This document shows positions 6,419 through 7,133 of a stretch of 7,133 bases of DNA, in pieces (position 1 is the first letter of the stretch; each line of letters starts with the position of its first letter). Below the pieces are notes generated by a model. The model was given only the letters and a program-made list of their open reading frames with translations. It was not told the DNA's origin and made no database searches. Where the stretch lies: positions 1-7,133 of the forward strand of contig PMIW01000114.1 of the NCBI GenBank assembly GCA_003158365.1. The letters run 5' to 3'. The translations under genes were made by a program, and so were the position numbers. This DNA comes from Ignavibacteriota bacterium (GTDB lineage Bacteria > Bacteroidota > Ignavibacteria > Tepidaquicellales > Tepidaquicellaceae).

Positions 6419-7133
6419 TTATTCTTTTCCCGAAAATTTAGGTTTCCTTTTCTCCATGAATGCATTTATGCCTTCTTTATAATCATCGCTCTGATAGACT
6501 GTCTTACGCAGCTGGGAGATTCTTTCAAAAGCCGCAGGAGTGAGCGGGTGAGCTTTTCCGAGTATATTTAACTGCTCTTTTATTACCGATATTGCCAGCG
6601 GAGAATTTTTTATCATTTCATTTACAAATTCATACGTAAATGCTTCCAGTTTCTCAACGGGAATCACGTGATTCAATAAACCAAGTCTTTCAGCTTTTTC
6701 TGCACTAACAGGTTTAGCCGTGAAAAACATTTCTTTTACGGCAGACATTCCGAGCATATTTATGAAATGCAAAATTCCGTTCGAATTATAAGGTACACCA
6801 ATTTTTGCAGGTGTAATTGCAAACGTAACGTTCGGCTCACCTATCAAAATATCGCAGGTAAAAGCAAGTTCACACGCACCTCCCCAAACAGTACCTTCTA
6901 TCATTGCAATTATGGGAGTATGAAAATTCTCAACAGTTCTTAACAGCAGTTCAAGGGGATTATCATAGGATAACGGGTCTTTCCCGGGTTCGGCTAATTC
7001 AGAAATGTCGTGACCTGCGGACCAGACTTTTGCGCCTTTTTCAGCCCTTAAAATTACGGACCTGACCCTTTTGTTTTTAAAATCTGACAGAGTATCGATT
7101 ATTTCGTGTATCATTCCGGTCGACAGGGAATTT
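6419..7133 (-). CDS. scpB: methylmalonyl-CoA decarboxylase (ScpB/YgfG-like crotonase), 5' end outside window
   Basis: This crotonase-fold enzyme is predicted to decarboxylate methylmalonyl-CoA to propionyl-CoA in the cytoplasm. The visible 237 residues align along their length with E. coli ScpB as I recall it: SAGHDI, DPLSY, EGTVWGGACE, IGVPYN and YKEGINAFMEKRKPKF all have direct counterparts. Numbering from the Met at 7114, H35, E82 and Y109 fall exactly on E. coli H66, E113 and Y140, the active-site residues of that enzyme. This is why I prefer it to a generic enoyl-CoA hydratase, which uses two glutamates. The frame remains open past 7114 to the window edge, with residues NSLSTG before that Met matching ScpB's NALSK region. 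The ATG at 7114 is therefore internal and about 25 N-terminal residues lie outside. The stop is TAA at 6419-6421. Whether methylmalonyl-CoA mutase or a CoA-transferase lies beyond the window cannot be seen. Confidence 0.85.
   Translation of the reverse strand, partial: NSLSTGMIHEIIDTLSDFKNKRVRSVILRAEKGAKVWSAGHDISELAEPGKDPLSYDNPLELLLRTVENFHTPIIAMIEGTVWGGACELAFTCDILIGEPNVTFAITPAKIGVPYNSNGILHFINMLGMSAVKEMFFTAKPVSAEKAERLGLLNHVIPVEKLEAFTYEFVNEMIKNSPLAISVIKEQLNILGKAHPLTPAAFERISQLRKTVYQSDDYKEGINAFMEKRKPKFSGKE

Overview
The window is AT-rich, densely coding DNA from what looks like a Bacteroidota/Ignavibacteriota-type bacterium. This placement is an inference. It rests on A/T-rich leaders without recognisable Shine-Dalgarno sequences before every visible start codon, lysine/isoleucine-rich proteins, and the general style of the lipoprotein, the Ste24-like protease and the aminotransferase. 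No mobile element, CRISPR array, rRNA or tRNA gene was seen.

Left arm, + strand (22-4385). The first locus encodes a multi-cofactor electron-transfer oxidoreductase of the kind found as the alpha side of heteromeric amino-acid/amine dehydrogenases (relatives of dye-linked L-proline dehydrogenase, HcnA/HcnB, opine and hydroxyproline dehydrogenases, sarcosine oxidase alpha). Its domains are an N-terminal [2Fe-2S] domain, an FAD/NAD two-dinucleotide-binding flavoprotein, two [4Fe-4S] motifs and a BFD-type [2Fe-2S] module. The reading frame is broken by one in-frame TAA at 937-939, and the same frame continues on the other side without an indel. It is followed at 2118 by a DAO-family FAD subunit, the probable substrate-oxidising beta partner. 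A membrane Ste24/M48 zinc metalloprotease then starts on the base after the beta stop codon. The three genes probably form one transcription unit.

Right arm, - strand (7133-4399). In transcription order these are a 5'-truncated methylmalonyl-CoA decarboxylase (ScpB-like crotonase), a small methionine-rich lipoprotein, and a class I/II PLP aminotransferase that lacks the usual substrate-carboxylate arginine. A strong 14-bp hairpin separates the lipoprotein gene from the aminotransferase gene. The two arms converge with only 13 nt between stop codons (4385 and 4399).

Working together: the alpha/beta pair would oxidise an amino acid or secondary amine in the beta subunit and pass electrons through flavin and iron-sulfur centres of the alpha chain. 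The aminotransferase and the methylmalonyl-CoA decarboxylase also fit amino-acid/propionate metabolism, but nothing in the sequence ties them to the dehydrogenase. The observation most worth checking is the lone nonsense codon inside an otherwise intact four-cluster flavoprotein.
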